The notes: a model not told the origin generated them from the letters alone. Shown: positions 1 through 13,660, numbered from the stretch's first letter. The stretch: 64,000 bases of DNA from Anastatus disparis (GCA_017163975.1 JAFFSR010000251.1:9362001-9426000); one strand, 5' to 3'. Made by a program: numbers and translations.

Positions 1-1804
1 AGAAAAAAGAGAAAAAATGTAAAAACCTGTCTCACAATCGATTATAATTCTATATTAATTAATTTATTTTGCTTAATATGAATTTTTTTCTTCTATTTGT
101 GAAACTTTTCATGATAAAATGTTTAGAATTCAATGATAATAAGCATTTTTTAAAAATTTCTTTCATTAATTTATTTCCTGGTTTTCGCATTTCATCACTT
201 CATGCAAAAAGCAACGTATCCTCTTTTTTTTTCTTTTTTTTAATTGAACGACACTCTCAAGAACGTTGATATACTATAACGATCATTGCAAACGTTTGCA
301 ATTTACTGGGCCAGTGCATTCGGTGAGAGTATAACTACGTTGCTTCGCTAATTCGCTCGCGTGCGACACTTGTCACGCACGTTGGAGATCCTTATCACAA
401 ATAGATGTCTCTAAATTGCAAAAGCATTTATATAGTTCAACTCCGAGGATACGTGATCAAAAGCAGCTTGACTTGCATTTTCTCTATATATACGGATTAC
501 AGGATTGAAAGATAATGTCAATTTAGTTTATCTATAAATATTTTAATTTTTAAACGACATTAAAAGTACATTCCGAACCCATGACAACGTGATTTGAAAA
601 AGCTTTTATTTCTATCGTGAAACAATATATCGGAAATTGCACCAAACAGTAGAATAAAGAGCTTTATACGTACAAAAAAAAGAATCCATGCTTTCAATCT
701 CATTTTGATTTATCTAGCTTTCTACTGTTTTTTACAGTAATTTTTTTTCTTCTTTTTCCCTGTTCATTCATTGGATTATTTCTAAAAGCATATTGAAGTA
801 ATACTAATATTACAAAGAAACTTTCTATGTACAGCTCCATTATATTTGAATTATATTTAACTTTTCAAATTGAGATTTGCTTTTGCATCATGAGAAATAT
901 TTGACGAGATTTACTTTTAATCAGTAATAATACTTTGAAAGAAATTTTATGCTACAGCAATAAAGTATCAATCATCTTTGATAAAATTCTATTAGCTAAA
1001 ATTTTATTAAAGATATTTTGATACTAATGAGATTCCCAAAAGTTAATTACACAAAGAAACATTGACAAAGAAGCGGATCATTAGTACGAGTATTCAAAAC
1101 TAAAACAGCAGAATTATAAAACTTTCTTCTTTTTTAGAGACAAAAGCTACATCAGAAAATAACTCATGCGAGTCATCTGCACTTCGTATAATGAAGCAAA
1201 ACCAGCTATGACTTGAATATTTAAGTATTCGTATTTTATATATCTGCAACGACTACTATTCATACACAAACCCTTGACTCTAATACAACAGAAACATAAC
1301 CCTTGAAAAATACTTAGCTTGCTAAGGTGTATATTTTCTATATATTATATATTTCAAATTTTGTAAATAATTTGGATATGAATTTGAATTGTTGTATATA
1401 TTTTTCTTATCTTTATGTATAACAACAGTATACTACAGTATACTCTAAATATACGGCTGTTTATGTAACTGTAGGAATAAAATTCTTTACAACGGACTTG
1501 AGCCCTTTTCGCGTACTCTTTATTCTCATTTATTTCTATATTATAATTTAAGTATTCTATAACTATTCAAAGTGAAGGGTTATATTGAACGCATTTATTG
1601 AAGTATCATTATTATTATTATTTAAGAGCTAAAAAGAGAATAATTCGGTGTAAAAATACGTGAAAGAAGAATGTGGCCATATATCTAGAATTCAGTGTAG
1701 TAAGAAATACATGGTATGAGATACTGATTGATGTTTGCTTAGCGATTTAATATAGCGTATAGTAAGATAGAAATTTGCCTAATCTTGTGAAAATTTGTAT
1801 TCAG
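1..1804. other. AT-rich DNA without a recognisable gene
   Basis: Open frames here are short, low-complexity and rich in F, L, K, I and N, as expected by chance in AT-rich DNA. The only compositionally distinct part is about 255-390, which is GC-richer and contains a perfect 14-bp palindrome (287-300) and a CGTGCG/CGCACG inverted pair near 359-381. The rest shows poly-A and poly-T runs and simple AT sequence only. Confidence 0.6.
287..381. promoter_or_regulatory. Cluster of short palindromes in a GC-richer patch
   Basis: A perfect 14-bp palindrome, TGCAAACGTTTGCA, lies at 287-300. About 60 bp downstream, CGTGCG and CGCACG form an interrupted inverted pair around 359-381. The patch contrasts with its AT-rich surroundings. 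A binding-site cluster is a guess; nothing identifies a factor or a promoter. Confidence 0.15.
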
Positions 1805-1956
1805 GTATATGAAAAGGGGATGAATAATTGCATAGGTGATGACTTGCCGAGCATCCAAGCTCATGATCATACAAATCGCTTTTCCAAGCCAAAGTGAAAA
1901 CGATGGTCTAGCGAAATTGATTGACGAATATGGACGCTGATGTTGCTGAAGCTCAG
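1805..1956 (+). CDS. Candidate 5' exon carrying a start codon (weak)
   Basis: A GC-richer stretch is bracketed by an AG acceptor-like site (TATTCAG ending at 1804) and a donor-like site (GCTCAG|GTATAT, exon end 1956). An ATG at 1930-1932 has an in-frame TGA just upstream at 1918-1920. It opens nine codons, MDADVAEAQ, which run to the donor in phase 0. Low-complexity amino acids are absent from this short run, unlike chance frames nearby. The acceptor's polypyrimidine tract is poor and no following exon could be identified. It could be the first coding exon of a gene with very long introns, or chance. No family is recognised. Confidence 0.22.
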
Positions 1957-4900
1957 GTATATATAAGAGGATTAAAGTATATTTTTATATTAATGTATTA
2001 CGTAGAAAAAATATATTGAGAAGGATGATAATCTACTTTTCAAGATGATCATTTTAACTTTGAGTATTCTTTTCTTATATTTATAAATAGTACAAAGTTA
2101 TAATAATAAATTTCAGACAGTATACAAGAAAAAAATATATAAGCTAAAAAAAATTTAAAGTTTTAGACACGATTGCTACACGATAGAACCTTATATTGTT
2201 ACCATAAAAAAAATATGTTGTTATTTTCTCCAAAATTTTTTGTTGCGGCTCAATAAAACAAAGTAAACTGTATTTGTAAAATTAAAAGCTAAAATAAGTA
2301 TATTTTTAATTGGTTCTATATTTTGAATAATCCATAAAAACATTTTTTTCGTGAATTCTTTATGGATTGTAATAATTGCCAATGAATTTTGTTTATGCTA
2401 TTATAAGAAGTAAACAGAATTAGATTGACCATATTTCACTGGGTGAAATTAAAGTTATAGAATTTTGAAAAATCGAGAAAGATGAACTTTTTGAAATCAT
2501 CAAAAAGTACTATTTTGGATTCGGTGTCAACAGTAATTTTATACAAAAATTTCCAACATAAAAATATATAATACATTATTATAAAACTTCTTTATGATAA
2601 AAACAAGTAGCAGTAACTCAAAAACAACCAATTATAATAAAAAAACTTTTTTAACAAAAGTTGTTGACCTTTTTGAAATACAATTTGTTTGAAAGTTATT
2701 GTCTACAATAAATTTCTCTTCAAATAATTAAGCCCAGACTCTCTGGATATTGTTTTCTATTTTTTATTTGAATTATATACTTCAAATATTGTAATATATG
2801 ATTAATATAAAATATTGTAATTTATCATAAAATGTAAAATATTACCTATACCATACTAACTATTTATGTCTAATGTCGCATCAAAAGAGACAAATAATAA
2901 TGATAATTAAAAACTAAAAAAGCATACAAAATATTTCACAGCAGAGCTCATAATGTAAATATAATTTTTCATTTATTATAAAATTAAAGACATCTGTGAA
3001 TTTTTTGATTTACATAAGACTAATAAATCTTTGGTTACTTACAAAATCTATCTAACAGTTTTGCCCTACTTTGATCATTCGTTTAATTCTAGAATCATCA
3101 ACAAAAGCCTGGAGGATTTTAGTTACTCCGTAGAGGCCGAAAATTTCATTGACTTAACTTGTACGTGAAGTTAGAGCCGCGAATTTAATCTACCAAATAC
3201 CGTAGGATTTAGGTGCGGCCTTTTCACATATACCAGGATGTAAGGGAATAGATTCGTTATGTATGTAGGTGTAAGGCTTATACTGACTTCGTTTCAGTTA
3301 GAAAGGGAAAGAGAGAAAGAGAAAATGATATATAGCTTCCAATTAATCGTTCGATACGCAGCTGTGTACGGCAGCAATATGCGTTATTAGAAATCAAGGA
3401 AGTTTACTTTTCATCTTCAATTATTTTAATAATTTTCTTTGTAATTTTGTTTTATTAAATTTATAAATCTGGATTTAAAAACAAAAAAAAATGCATGAAA
3501 ATGCATTGAAATTTTTTTTGTCGATAGAATACAAACTGCGTTTGATTATAACATGAATCTAATATTGTACGTGACTTAACTTATAATAAAATACAGTACG
3601 AGGTGTAAGATATTTTATTTTACAATTTTCTTCTTTGAATTTTAAATATAAATATTGTATTAATATATCTTTTTAATTTTATTTTTAAAAGCACCTATAT
3701 AATCAAACTTTTGTATTTCGATTTCAGAAATGAAAAGTATATTAATTATTCAATCATTTATCGTATGAATGTTTATGAACTTTAGGTTTACGAAATAAAT
3801 ATAACCAAATATTTCGTTGAAAGGAGATTATTCATAAGTGCATAATAATTCAAACACTTGTAATTTAAGTAAAATTTTTGGATGCCTTTTAGGTGCATGA
3901 TCGAAGTTCTTATTTGAAAGTCTATTATCTTTAAATTGTATCATTGTATATTATGGTAAAATATAGTCTCCGAAAAACTTCTAAAAAGACGTATATTTTT
4001 TAAATATTTCAACGAAAATATATTTATCTAAAGTAATATATAATTTACTTTAATCCAAAAATTTAAAAAGATATCTTTTTGCATTATTTCTTGCTGATAA
4101 AAATTTATAGATAAGCATAGTGCATTAAGTTGTATCTGAGTAACTTTATTTTTTTAAAACAAACTTCTTCATTTACTATCTTTTTCAAAATGCTAAATGT
4201 GACTAATAAACTTGCTCTCTTTGAAATATCTGGAAAAAAAATATTTCATCGTAGGATTTGTCTATATTCATTTTTCATGGGAAGATACAGTGCTTATCAG
4301 GTAGAATGTAACCGATTTTGTTACAAAAGGGAGGAAAATTTTTTACATATCTTTCAACATCACCAGATATATTCCATTCTAAATCTAGTTAAATGTACAT
4401 AAAAAGAATGACAAAGATGTTAGAGAGATAAAGATAAAAAAAAAGAAGGGAGAGGTAAAAATTCAAGCGAGAGAAAAGTTTAATCAATTTTCGACCACGT
4501 TCGCAATATGCTTTTTATGTTTTCTTACCTTCGTTTAATTACTGTCATTTATTTAGATGAAAGAAATTAAATGAAGAAATGAAAACATAAAAAATATTTT
4601 GTTAATTCAAATTCTATTTTTAAAATATATTTTATTAATATTTTTATCTGATTTTAGGATTGTCATCACTGTCTATCTAATAATTACATACGTATAAATT
4701 AAGTTAAAAAAATTAAAATGAACTTAAATAAAAGAAAAAATGCCTAGTAAATGATATATTTTTTCTACGAGAGTTTATTTTTTAGGCTGTTAATTACTAA
4801 TCTTGCTTTAGTATTCTGATCGTTATATATTGTTGTCAAATAAACGAAAAGTTTAAAAAATGTACAAAAGTAAAAATTTCAAAAAATTTTATCATGAAAT

Positions 4901-7900
4901 TTTTGTATTTTTCAAGTTTAAATTGAACTCTATACTATAACTATTTGTAATGAAATATATTATTATTATTGACGAGAATTAAAATTTCTGTGCAGGTATT
5001 ATAGATAGTATGCTCTAGATATTTAAAGCAATAAAAATTGATTAACCTTCATTGATTTCAGAACTTTTTAAGTCGTATTTTCAATATAAATAAATTTAGA
5101 TTCGAGCAGTATAATAAAGAATTATGGATCACTTCGATACTAATTTCATTACCTTGCAAATCTAACATTAGACATTCATTGACCGACTTCGAAAAGCCTC
5201 AAAACCATATGTTCAATAATATATAATATTCCTTAGTTTAATTGCGTGAATCATAGAATGAAAAAACTTTTAATTCGCATTATTTATTACCGAACAAGTT
5301 GTTCAAAAAGCTTTAATCCAAAAGGAAAACAAAGAAATCACTCTATTATCATTATCTCGAAGAAAGTTTTCCAAATCTAACTAAACAAAAGTGCCGTAGT
5401 TTTTCTTTTAAGACAAAGTCGTATACGTGGGTGTGTGTATGTGTATCGTCTTAGCTTTATACATAAACTCTCCGCCTTTTCCACGTAACATTCCCCGCGC
5501 TTACGGTTAGTTTGCTATCACGATGTATATAGTTACAAGTGAACCATGAGAGACTATACACTAAGTTATCCAGCTCCTACTTAAAGTTACGCAAAGACTT
5601 GTGCCAAAACTTTGAGACTTCTCTTTCATCTCATTCCTCTTTCTCTTTCTATCCCTGGAGCACGATATAATGTATATGGGTATGAGTGCGTGAATATGTG
5701 TACACGTGCGTGTCGGTGTACGAGTTTGTATTGACCTGGTTTTCTTTGTAGTAGAACGTAATTCAGCTGAGCTTCCGGTCGAATTGACCTAGCATTCGAC
5801 TATCCTCTTCAGAATCTCCGAGCTATTACTTTTTGTTTTTGTTTTCAAAAGGAAAAAGTTCAACAAGAATAAGAAAAAACAAAGTTGGATTTACGTAAAA
5901 AAGAAAACCAGTAATTGAGTCGCAGACGTTTGTTAGATGATGTACGTGCTTTGCTTTATGTTTATGGCAAACGTTTTATACATTCCTAACATCTTAAAAT
6001 ATTTATTAATTTTAATTTAAATGATATCAAAAAGAAATAAAATATGATAATTATTGAAAAAGAAAAATTATAGAATTTTTATTATTAATTTAACGAAAAA
6101 TCCAAATCCAAAAATAATAAATTAATAAATTTTATTAAAATGTATTCTTTAAAAAGAAAGGCTCAACAATATTAAATATGTAAACCATGTACATACATAT
6201 ATATTTGAAACATTTTTGAAAAGCGAAGTGTTTTAAGTAATCAGTAAGTTCTGCCAATTTAAAAAGCAAAGCTGGCAATTGCAGTAAACAGTACACGTAT
6301 ACATGTAGATAGGTACACTCGTCATGAGTTAATTAGTGTTTTGTAGAAACGACCGAAGTAGAATCCACTTGGCCGTTCCATTTTTTTCGGCTCTCTTCTT
6401 TCTCTTATAAGCTGTTCTCCTTTTATGCTTTCATGCACTTTTTTTAGTTTGTTTTTTTGGTAAACTTATTTACAAACACATGCACAAGACGCACACACGT
6501 AAATAATATTCTTTTATAATATTTTCTATAAATAAAGGTAAAAATCAAAGATGAAATTTTTGGATCAATTAGGGAACTAAAATGTTATGAGATATCTTAT
6601 CAACTAAACTCGTAAAATGCTGACTCGTTAAATTGTCGATAGGGCAAAAGGGAATAGTGAAATTTATTTCATCACGTACGGAGGATAAATCTACCATTGA
6701 AACTTTCGTTTTATGAGACTGTTAAAAAAAAAGTACTTAGGTAAAAACTTGATCGATTTATTGAGATTGAAAACAAATTTTTGATCAATTATTAAATACC
6801 TGTTAAAATATATTCATTTAAAATTGCCAACTATAGTTATACCTGGAATTAGCTAAAAACCCGTTAAAAATGTCTTAATTAGCTGGTTTCAGGCTAATTT
6901 CTAGTTAAGTTTCTACGAGAGTATTTTCTTTTATGTAATGTTTAACTTTATAAAAAATATTTTCAAATTTTCTACTGTTTCTATATGATTTTAAAACTTA
7001 AAGAATTAAATTATTATATATTTTATAGAAGCTTTTATCATTACATTTATTTAAAAGTAAAAGAATAAAATAGCTATTTTTATTATCTTTGCTAGTACTG
7101 CGCGTTAAGGGACTAAGAGAATGATAGTATATAAAGTATTGCAATCTTCTTGAAGACCAAAATTCACAAGGGAGTAACAAAGGTGGGAAAAAAGCTATTC
7201 ACTCTTGAAGAAGTAAAAAAAAAGTCTTTCGCCTAGGGTGAATGGACACAAAGAACTAGAAACTCTGAATGCTATCTTAGACGAAAAAGAGCGGGTTATT
7301 TCGTTATTTCGTCGACGAACAAAATACAAAAACACGTGTCTCTATGTAGGTGTGATAAAATCTTTATGACTTTACTATATATGATAAAATAAAGTTTTTT
7401 GATATAATCAAAATTAAAAGAAAAAATAGATTTTTTTCTATGAATTCTTAATTATATAATGTTCAAAAAAATCTACATTTTAAAAAATTCCTGTTTTTAA
7501 TTCAGATACAAGAATTAACTATGTTATTTATGCATCCCTTAATACTAAGATCTAAGCTCTTTACATCTTCTCTAATTGTTCAACCCCAAATACTTCTTCA
7601 ACTAGACTAGATCTCATGATTCTTTAAGTTCGTTATCGGTTTGACTATGTTTAAAAGTTCCTAACGTTTTATTTACCATATTGAATACGTATTGTGGCTT
7701 TCGTTCCTTCGCCTAGCATCAATTGAGATATAATGTCGTATTTTGACTTTTGAAGTTGAGTTTTTTGAAAATTACGATGGACATTTTTCATAAACTAATT
7801 TTCTTTTAAGAAAGAACGTCAGAAATATCAGGCTGGAATTCATACTTATGCGTGTAAATTGAAAAATCAAACATCTATCCGTAATATCATACGTTTTATA

Positions 7901-9965
7901 AGATGCACAAATAAAAAATAAAATCTGTCAAAAATAAATTGGTTATATGTTATACTTTTATACACATTTAAACAAACACATGAATCCGATATTTTTATTT
8001 ACAGAAAAAATTCTAATTTAATAAATATTTAAAATAAAATTTAAACTATCAATATTTTCAACATTTATTGAATCATACATCAAACTAATACAACAGAATT
8101 TTCCACAACATATCTATAATTTGATAACAAATTAAAGTCGCGCAAAAAACTCATATTAATCTCATATTCTCCAATTTTTTACATAAAAAGTCTAAGGCAT
8201 CAATTTAGCTAATCTTAATCTATGCGACTGATTAACGAAAGATCATATCTTCATGTTTAGTATGGAAAAATGATATCTAAAATTTTTTAAGTGCGTACGC
8301 GTGTTTTTTTAGTTAATAAAACTAATTAGTCTGCAACAGAATGAGCTTGGATGATGAGAAAAAAAACTGAAGGACTTCAAAAACAATAGTATTTATTATC
8401 TATAATGATAAGCTATTCTTATGAATAAACTTATCTTCACGATGAAATAAGCTTCAATGCTTCGACATTATATTTTGTGAGCGTTTATACAGCTGACGCA
8501 TTGAAATTGTCAGATTAAATATTGGGTTGTTTCACTTGATTCATAAGTATAATACTTTATTTGCTTTCTAAGAAGCAATCAAACTAATAATCATTTATGT
8601 TTATGCTTGGTTTGCTGATGCTAACTGTCATGCGGAAAAAAAGATTTAATTAATTCTTGTGTTCTATAAAATAAACCAGTGAATTGCTATTCTTGTAAAT
8701 TTGTACTAATCATCAATAAATGTTCATAGAAATATGGAATATAAAATTGAGCAAAGTAAATATTTGTTTGATCTATCTTGAATGGTTGTTACATTTGTTT
8801 AGAATAATTTAAATTAGGTTTAAATGGACTATAAATATAATTAAATTAATGTAATTAAAATACATTTTTTAACTTTATATTTGAAAAAAAAAAAAATTTT
8901 TTGCATGCTTCATATTTTTAAAAATAATTATAGTCAGAAATATATAAAACGCTGATAATTTTAATTATTAACTTACAATAATTAATAATTTAATTTTTGA
9001 TCTTAATGAAAAATGAATCATAAAAAATTAAAGCAATAAGCATAAAAATGAAATAAATGAAATATTACACAAAATTTGGAAAAGTTATTTTATAATTTTT
9101 TATATTTTAACAAAAACTTTTTCTTATGAATAAATAAAGGTGCTGGTAGACATAAAAAAAAAATTTAAATAAAAAAGTAATATGCTTCAGGGTCTTTTCA
9201 TTCTTGTGTTTCTTCCATTTAAAAGTAATAATTGTTTTGCTTAAAACTTTAATAGATATTTATTTTAATATTAATGGAAAGGCAGAGGTGTACATTTTTT
9301 AATTCTATATCATTAAATGGTTTGACATAATTAACTGAAATACTTTTCTTTCTAACATTTAATAACAAGTAAAATAGGAAATGTTTTACGTTCATGAAAG
9401 AAATATTTAATCAATGATTGCAAGCTTATTTTATCATTAAAGAATAATATTTCAATATGCTTTTCTTTTTTGATGAAGTATTCTACGAATGAAGCAAAAA
9501 TTCATTATTATAAATATTTGAATATTCAAATACTAATTGTAATTTTGAAACTTAATTATTTCGAGTTCTTTTAGAAATAAAATGATGCTACGTGATATTA
9601 TCTCTATAAAGCGTATTAAATAATGATTTCACAAAAGAGGCAACGTATATTAAATTTAATTACGTTTTAGTTAAAAGTCATTTTGTAAATTTAATTTTGT
9701 CAATTAATAAAGTTGATGAAGTTTACAGAACACAATACGTATTTATTAAAAGCATGTTAAATTATAAGCATAATTGGAATATATTAAAATTTTTAATTAA
9801 TTTAATAGATCAGTTAATTTAATTTATATAAAGTATCAAAAATTTTAGTAATAATTTCGTTAAAGCGAGCATTTTGCTTATAATAGCATTTTGGTAAAAA
9901 AATATTAGGATACAATATTATACACGAAACGATAAATAATTAATTCATTTTAACATCAGTTCTGG
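1957..9965. other. AT-rich non-coding DNA with two GC-richer islands
   Basis: This is eight kilobases of AT-rich sequence without a supportable gene. The frames at 4130-4402 and 6998-7180 are short and hydrophobic or low-complexity. Two islands stand out by composition: about 3105-3395 and about 5395-5830. The latter contains GT-rich simple sequence near 5430-5450 and 5680-5730. These could be regulatory or transcribed pieces, but no motif fixes a role. Confidence 0.5.
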
Positions 9966-10161
9966 AGATCGTCAGTGGCTCAGTCAGTAGAGCGATGGAT
10001 TCGTAATCTCGAGGTCCCGAGTTCGAATCCCGCTCTCAGCCGACTTGATACAAGTACCACTGTACATTATATGTACTTTTTTCACAAACACATTGATGAT
10101 CTCCGTCGCTAATTAGCATCGCTATGATGGCATAAATACAGCGACGTTAAATAAAAAAAAA
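9966..10161 (+). mobile_element. tRNA-derived SINE, copy 1
   Basis: The head resembles a tRNA with both internal RNA polymerase III promoter boxes: an A box (TGGCTCAGTCAGTAGAGC, 9976-9993) and a B box (GTTCGAATCCC, 10021-10031). A non-tRNA body of about 110 bp follows, ending in TTAAATAAAAAAAAA. The same head and body recur at 13.68 kb, which establishes it as a dispersed repeat rather than a tRNA gene. The anticodon-loop position reads TTCGTAA, but the anticodon stem pairs poorly and the acceptor stem does not close, so it is not a working tRNA. An imperfect flanking duplication (CAGTTCTGGA before, CAGTTTTGAA after) may be the target-site duplication. The A-rich end suggests LINE-dependent retrotransposition, as known for SINEs. 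Confidence 0.85.
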
Positions 10162-11064
10162 CAGTTTTGAAGACAAAATTTTTAAAAGTTGCCTTTTTTC
10201 TAATTAATCAAAGATTTTATAGGTTTAAAAACAATGAATAAAATATATTTTTCTTAAAAAATGTATCAATACAAAATAAATATTTTTTGTCAAATATTAT
10301 AAAGTATTGATTTTCATACTTGTTCGTCATTGTTAAAAATGTTATCGAACAAAGAAATGATAAGCTATTTATTTTTAAAAAGATTTTAAGCAATAAAAAG
10401 TTAATATAAGCATCAATAAATAAACGTAGCGTCGAGTAAGACACGTCTAAGGTGTGAAAATATTATGCAATAGATCTATTATTCCCACAAGGAGTACACA
10501 GTGTGCGCAAACAACATGATATATGTATAGACAGTAAGAGGCTTTTGCCTCCATTGCGTGAGCGACGGTTATGGCAAAACTTGTCGACACGAAAGTCTTC
10601 CTTTTTTTCTTACGTTCTTTTTTTAACGTCAGGTTGTACATTTTTAGACCATTACTTATCTAATCATGTACAAGAAAGAAAAGTTTTTGAACTAAAAAAA
10701 TAAAATCTAAACATGTCTAAGAAATATTAGCTCTTACAAAGTTTTTTTAAGGTCATAGGCATATTAACACTACTTTAAGTATTCAACGTAAAAAAATATT
10801 CAGTGCCAGGTTACAGGAAATCAGATTCTTTTTCAAGTTTGAAATATTTTTTTTACATAAAATTGAGAAGGAAACCGTGTTTATACGATCTTAATTTTTC
10901 CAAAGTTATAAACTGTTTTGTTTGAAAACTGTAAGAGAATAAAAATGTCTACAAAAATTAACTTTGAGCACAATAATCATTATCTAAACACGTTTTATGC
11001 TTGATTTTTGGTCTTTTTGAACACATTTTTTTTTAACTATAAGAATTTATTCTCAACTTCCATG
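10162..11064. other. AT-rich spacer, no gene seen
   Basis: AT-rich sequence between the first SINE and the MITE. Overlapping frames on both strands near 10.45-10.70 kb are short, lysine- or phenylalanine-rich and unsupported. The part around 10,440-10,590 is somewhat GC-richer but shows no recognisable motif. Confidence 0.5.
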
Positions 11065-11432
11065 CACAGAAAGAAATTTGGCAATGCATGATTACCATTT
11101 TCTGATCATGTAGGATTTCAAAATTATTTGAAATAATTTATTTTAAATTTGGTAAAGCATTTTTCTCAAAATTGTAATGTAATATTTCAAGAAGCTTCGA
11201 AATACCGTATGCTATGCTTGAAATCTTACATGTCAACAAAGAGAAAAAGAATCACAAAACTTGACATCCCAGATGTCAAGCGCATTGAATCCTGTATTTC
11301 AAGGATCGTTGAAATGATATATTACCAACTATTTCATTAACAAAGTCGAAAATAGTAATGTATTATTCAATGGATGTTCATTTAGTATTTCAATCAACAT
11401 TAAAATCTTCTATTGCCAAATTTCTTTCTGTG
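11065..11432. mobile_element. MITE-like element with 21-bp terminal inverted repeats
   Basis: The two ends are perfect inverted copies over 21 bp: 11065-11085 begins CACAGAAAGAAATTTGGCAA, and 11412-11432 is its reverse complement. The 368-bp interior is AT-rich and non-coding; the 63-codon frame inside it (11149-11340) has no recognisable domain. A short hairpin (CTTGACATC / GATGTCAAG, about 11260-11280) lies near the centre. The flanks show no clear target-site duplication, so the superfamily cannot be named. A non-autonomous DNA transposon is the natural reading. Confidence 0.65.
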
Positions 11433-13360
11433 TGTCTTTTAAATGAACTTGTTTTAAGAATATTAATTACATAGATATATGTGTACAAATTTTATTCAAT
11501 TTGAAAAAGAAAACCTTACAATTTAAACTTATTAAAATATTATTTGGATTTCTATCTTCAGGATAAAAATTTTAATTTTTTTCATCGTTTATTTTCATAA
11601 ATCGATTTAATCATGTAAATTTAAACTTCCATCTTTTAAAAATAATATAATGGTTCGATAACCGAATAATTGAAGCATTTCCTAATTCAGATTGACATTT
11701 TGTTTTTATAAGTATAATATCAAATCTTCATTTTTGCTATTTTCCTTATAATTTTTTAATAAATAAAATCAAATTACGAAGTAGTTGCCTTAGTCTTCTT
11801 TTTCCATCATACTAAGTTTCGCAGAAAATTGGAAAATTATTGTTATCTTGACGCTCTCTTGAACTGGATTTTCCCAAGAGGAAAAATTCTGCAGCTATCG
11901 TCTCTGAAGTTTTTTTTAATTTTCTTTTTTCCCATGGTTTATAAGAACAGCGCCTTGAGATCTAGGAGCATTTGATATATCCGCGCACGAAAAGAAAAAA
12001 AAGAGAGAAAAAGAGAACAATTTTGCTTCCTTCTCGAAGGAGTTAAAGAGAAGAAAATCTAATAGAGCTCTAGAGGACAGCCGCAGGGAAATTCCTACTC
12101 ATTTTCTCAGTTTACCTTTTTTTTTCTTAGCTCTTCAGCTTTACTCTTTTTGTTCTAGCAAATTTAACTTAAGGGAAAATTTATTCAATGATATAATTAA
12201 CATGCAAGTTTAGTTATCAGAATTTTAGGATATTTTATTCAATCTTCCTTATTAATTTTCAAATTATTTAAATTTCAAATTTTCTGATTAAAAAAATTTT
12301 ACTTAAACAATCTTCTTATGTGAATGTTAATTATAAAAACTCATAAGGTGATAGTAAAAATTTACAAATAAGAATGGTAGCGTCAAAAAATGTACTTCAG
12401 ATAAGAGAATATATATCAGTCAATTAATTAAAATAAATATTTCAAGCTGAAATTTTATTTTTAATATTGAATAATAATTAATTTTCTGATTGTAATAATG
12501 AAACTAATTATTTAAAAATGGTTTTTTCAATTCTACTTGTTCAAGTAAAATAAACTTTAAAACATACTTTGAAATGTTTTTCAGTAATTGTAATGATCCA
12601 TAATACGTAATCAATTCACGAAAGTTCATTTTACATTTCTTTTTAGGAACGATAAACTAAAAAAATCTTTCAAAAAATGCTTAATTGAAAGGGATTTGTG
12701 AAAAATGATTGGATAGAAAAAAATGTTAATCTCAACACAAAGCCATAAACGAGTTAGTGATCATAGTGATCACCAAATCCCTTTAGGTATAACACAGTCA
12801 CGCAAAATGGAATTTTATAGGAAGGATTAGTTATAGACTTGTTTTTTCAATACTGAAAGCATAGCTTGTACTATGCTTTGACTATTTTATTAAGCGTTCA
12901 AATTTATCGATATTTAGGTTGAATTTTATTTTGTTTTTGAAAAATTGCATTAATAAATATAAAAGACAAACTTCGGATGAAAACTGCGTTGGTTGTTATT
13001 ATTAGTTTCCAAAAAAGTTTTTTGATTTATTAAAAACAAAAAATAGTGTCTTTATTTACTTCGATTATTTTTAAAATTTTAATAAAATGAAAGTATTTAC
13101 TTGGATAAATATAATTATGGAAAAATAATAATGATTAGCTAACTAAGCTAAGATTAGCGTATTGTTTCGCCAAAATATTGTATTATTTTGACTTTATTTT
13201 CAATTCACTTTCGAAAACAGGTGAGTTTAGTTTCGTCAATTTAAAATTTTCGATACGTTCAACCTTTGTTTTTGAGTCTTTTCCTTTTGCATCGCGTGAA
13301 AATTTTGTGCTTAAATAATGTAACTAAAAATAATTTATGTTCTTTTGTTCTTTTTTATAG
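11433..13360. other. AT-rich spacer with a small inverted repeat
   Basis: No gene is visible. A possible hairpin element spans 12688-12784: AAAGGGATTTGTG on the left is matched by CACCAAATCCCTTT on the right. Just inside the right arm is a perfect GTGATCA-TAG-TGATCAC palindrome (12757-12773). A purine-rich stretch occurs at 11.99-12.06 kb. A consensus donor-like CAG|GTGAGT occurs at 13218-13226. Confidence 0.45.
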
Positions 13361-13465
13361 ACGGTAAAAGCAAAACACCAAAATAAATTTTATAATAAAA
13401 AGAGATACAAATGCGATTGAATTCAATGAGTAAAGTGCGGATGTACGAAGATTATTGTATAGCTG
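13361..13465 (+). other. Candidate spliced exon (possibly 5' UTR)
   Basis: A 105-bp segment is bracketed by good splice signals: a pyrimidine-rich acceptor (TTTTGTTCTTTTTTATAG ending 13360) and a GCTG|GTAAGT donor (exon end 13465). A donor-like CAG|GTGAGT lies 140 bp upstream and could end a preceding exon. None of the three forward frames is open across the whole segment. An ATG at 13411, with an upstream in-frame TAA at 13396-13398, starts 18 codons (MRLNSMSKVRMYEDYCIA) that run into the donor. This fits a 5' UTR exon with a start codon or a non-coding RNA exon. No product is recognised and chance is possible. Confidence 0.25.
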
Positions 13466-13660
13466 GTAAGTGTTCGAAATTTAGCACTTGAAGTTAATCA
13501 TTTTGTTGTAAAGATAATACATATAAGCATAATAAATATTATTATTTTTAAGATTTTTTTTTATAAATTGTTTTTGCTAGCTCGTAGCATATTCACCGCG
13601 CATGTAGATAACGTCCCGCTTTCACGTTATTCATTTATTGAGATTAATTGTTAACTAATT

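Noticed and set aside
4130..4402. 90-codon open frame
   Set aside because: Chance-length frame in AT-rich DNA, rich in F, L, K, N and I, with no domain.
9966..10036. A tRNA gene (A and B boxes present)
   Set aside because: The acceptor stem does not close, the anticodon stem pairs poorly, and the same head plus a non-tRNA body recurs at 13.68 kb, so it is a SINE head.
12688..12784. Possible small MITE with AAAGGGATTTGTG ends
   Set aside because: Arms are only 12-13 bp with a mismatch, there is no target duplication, and there is no second copy in the window; noted only within the spacer entry.
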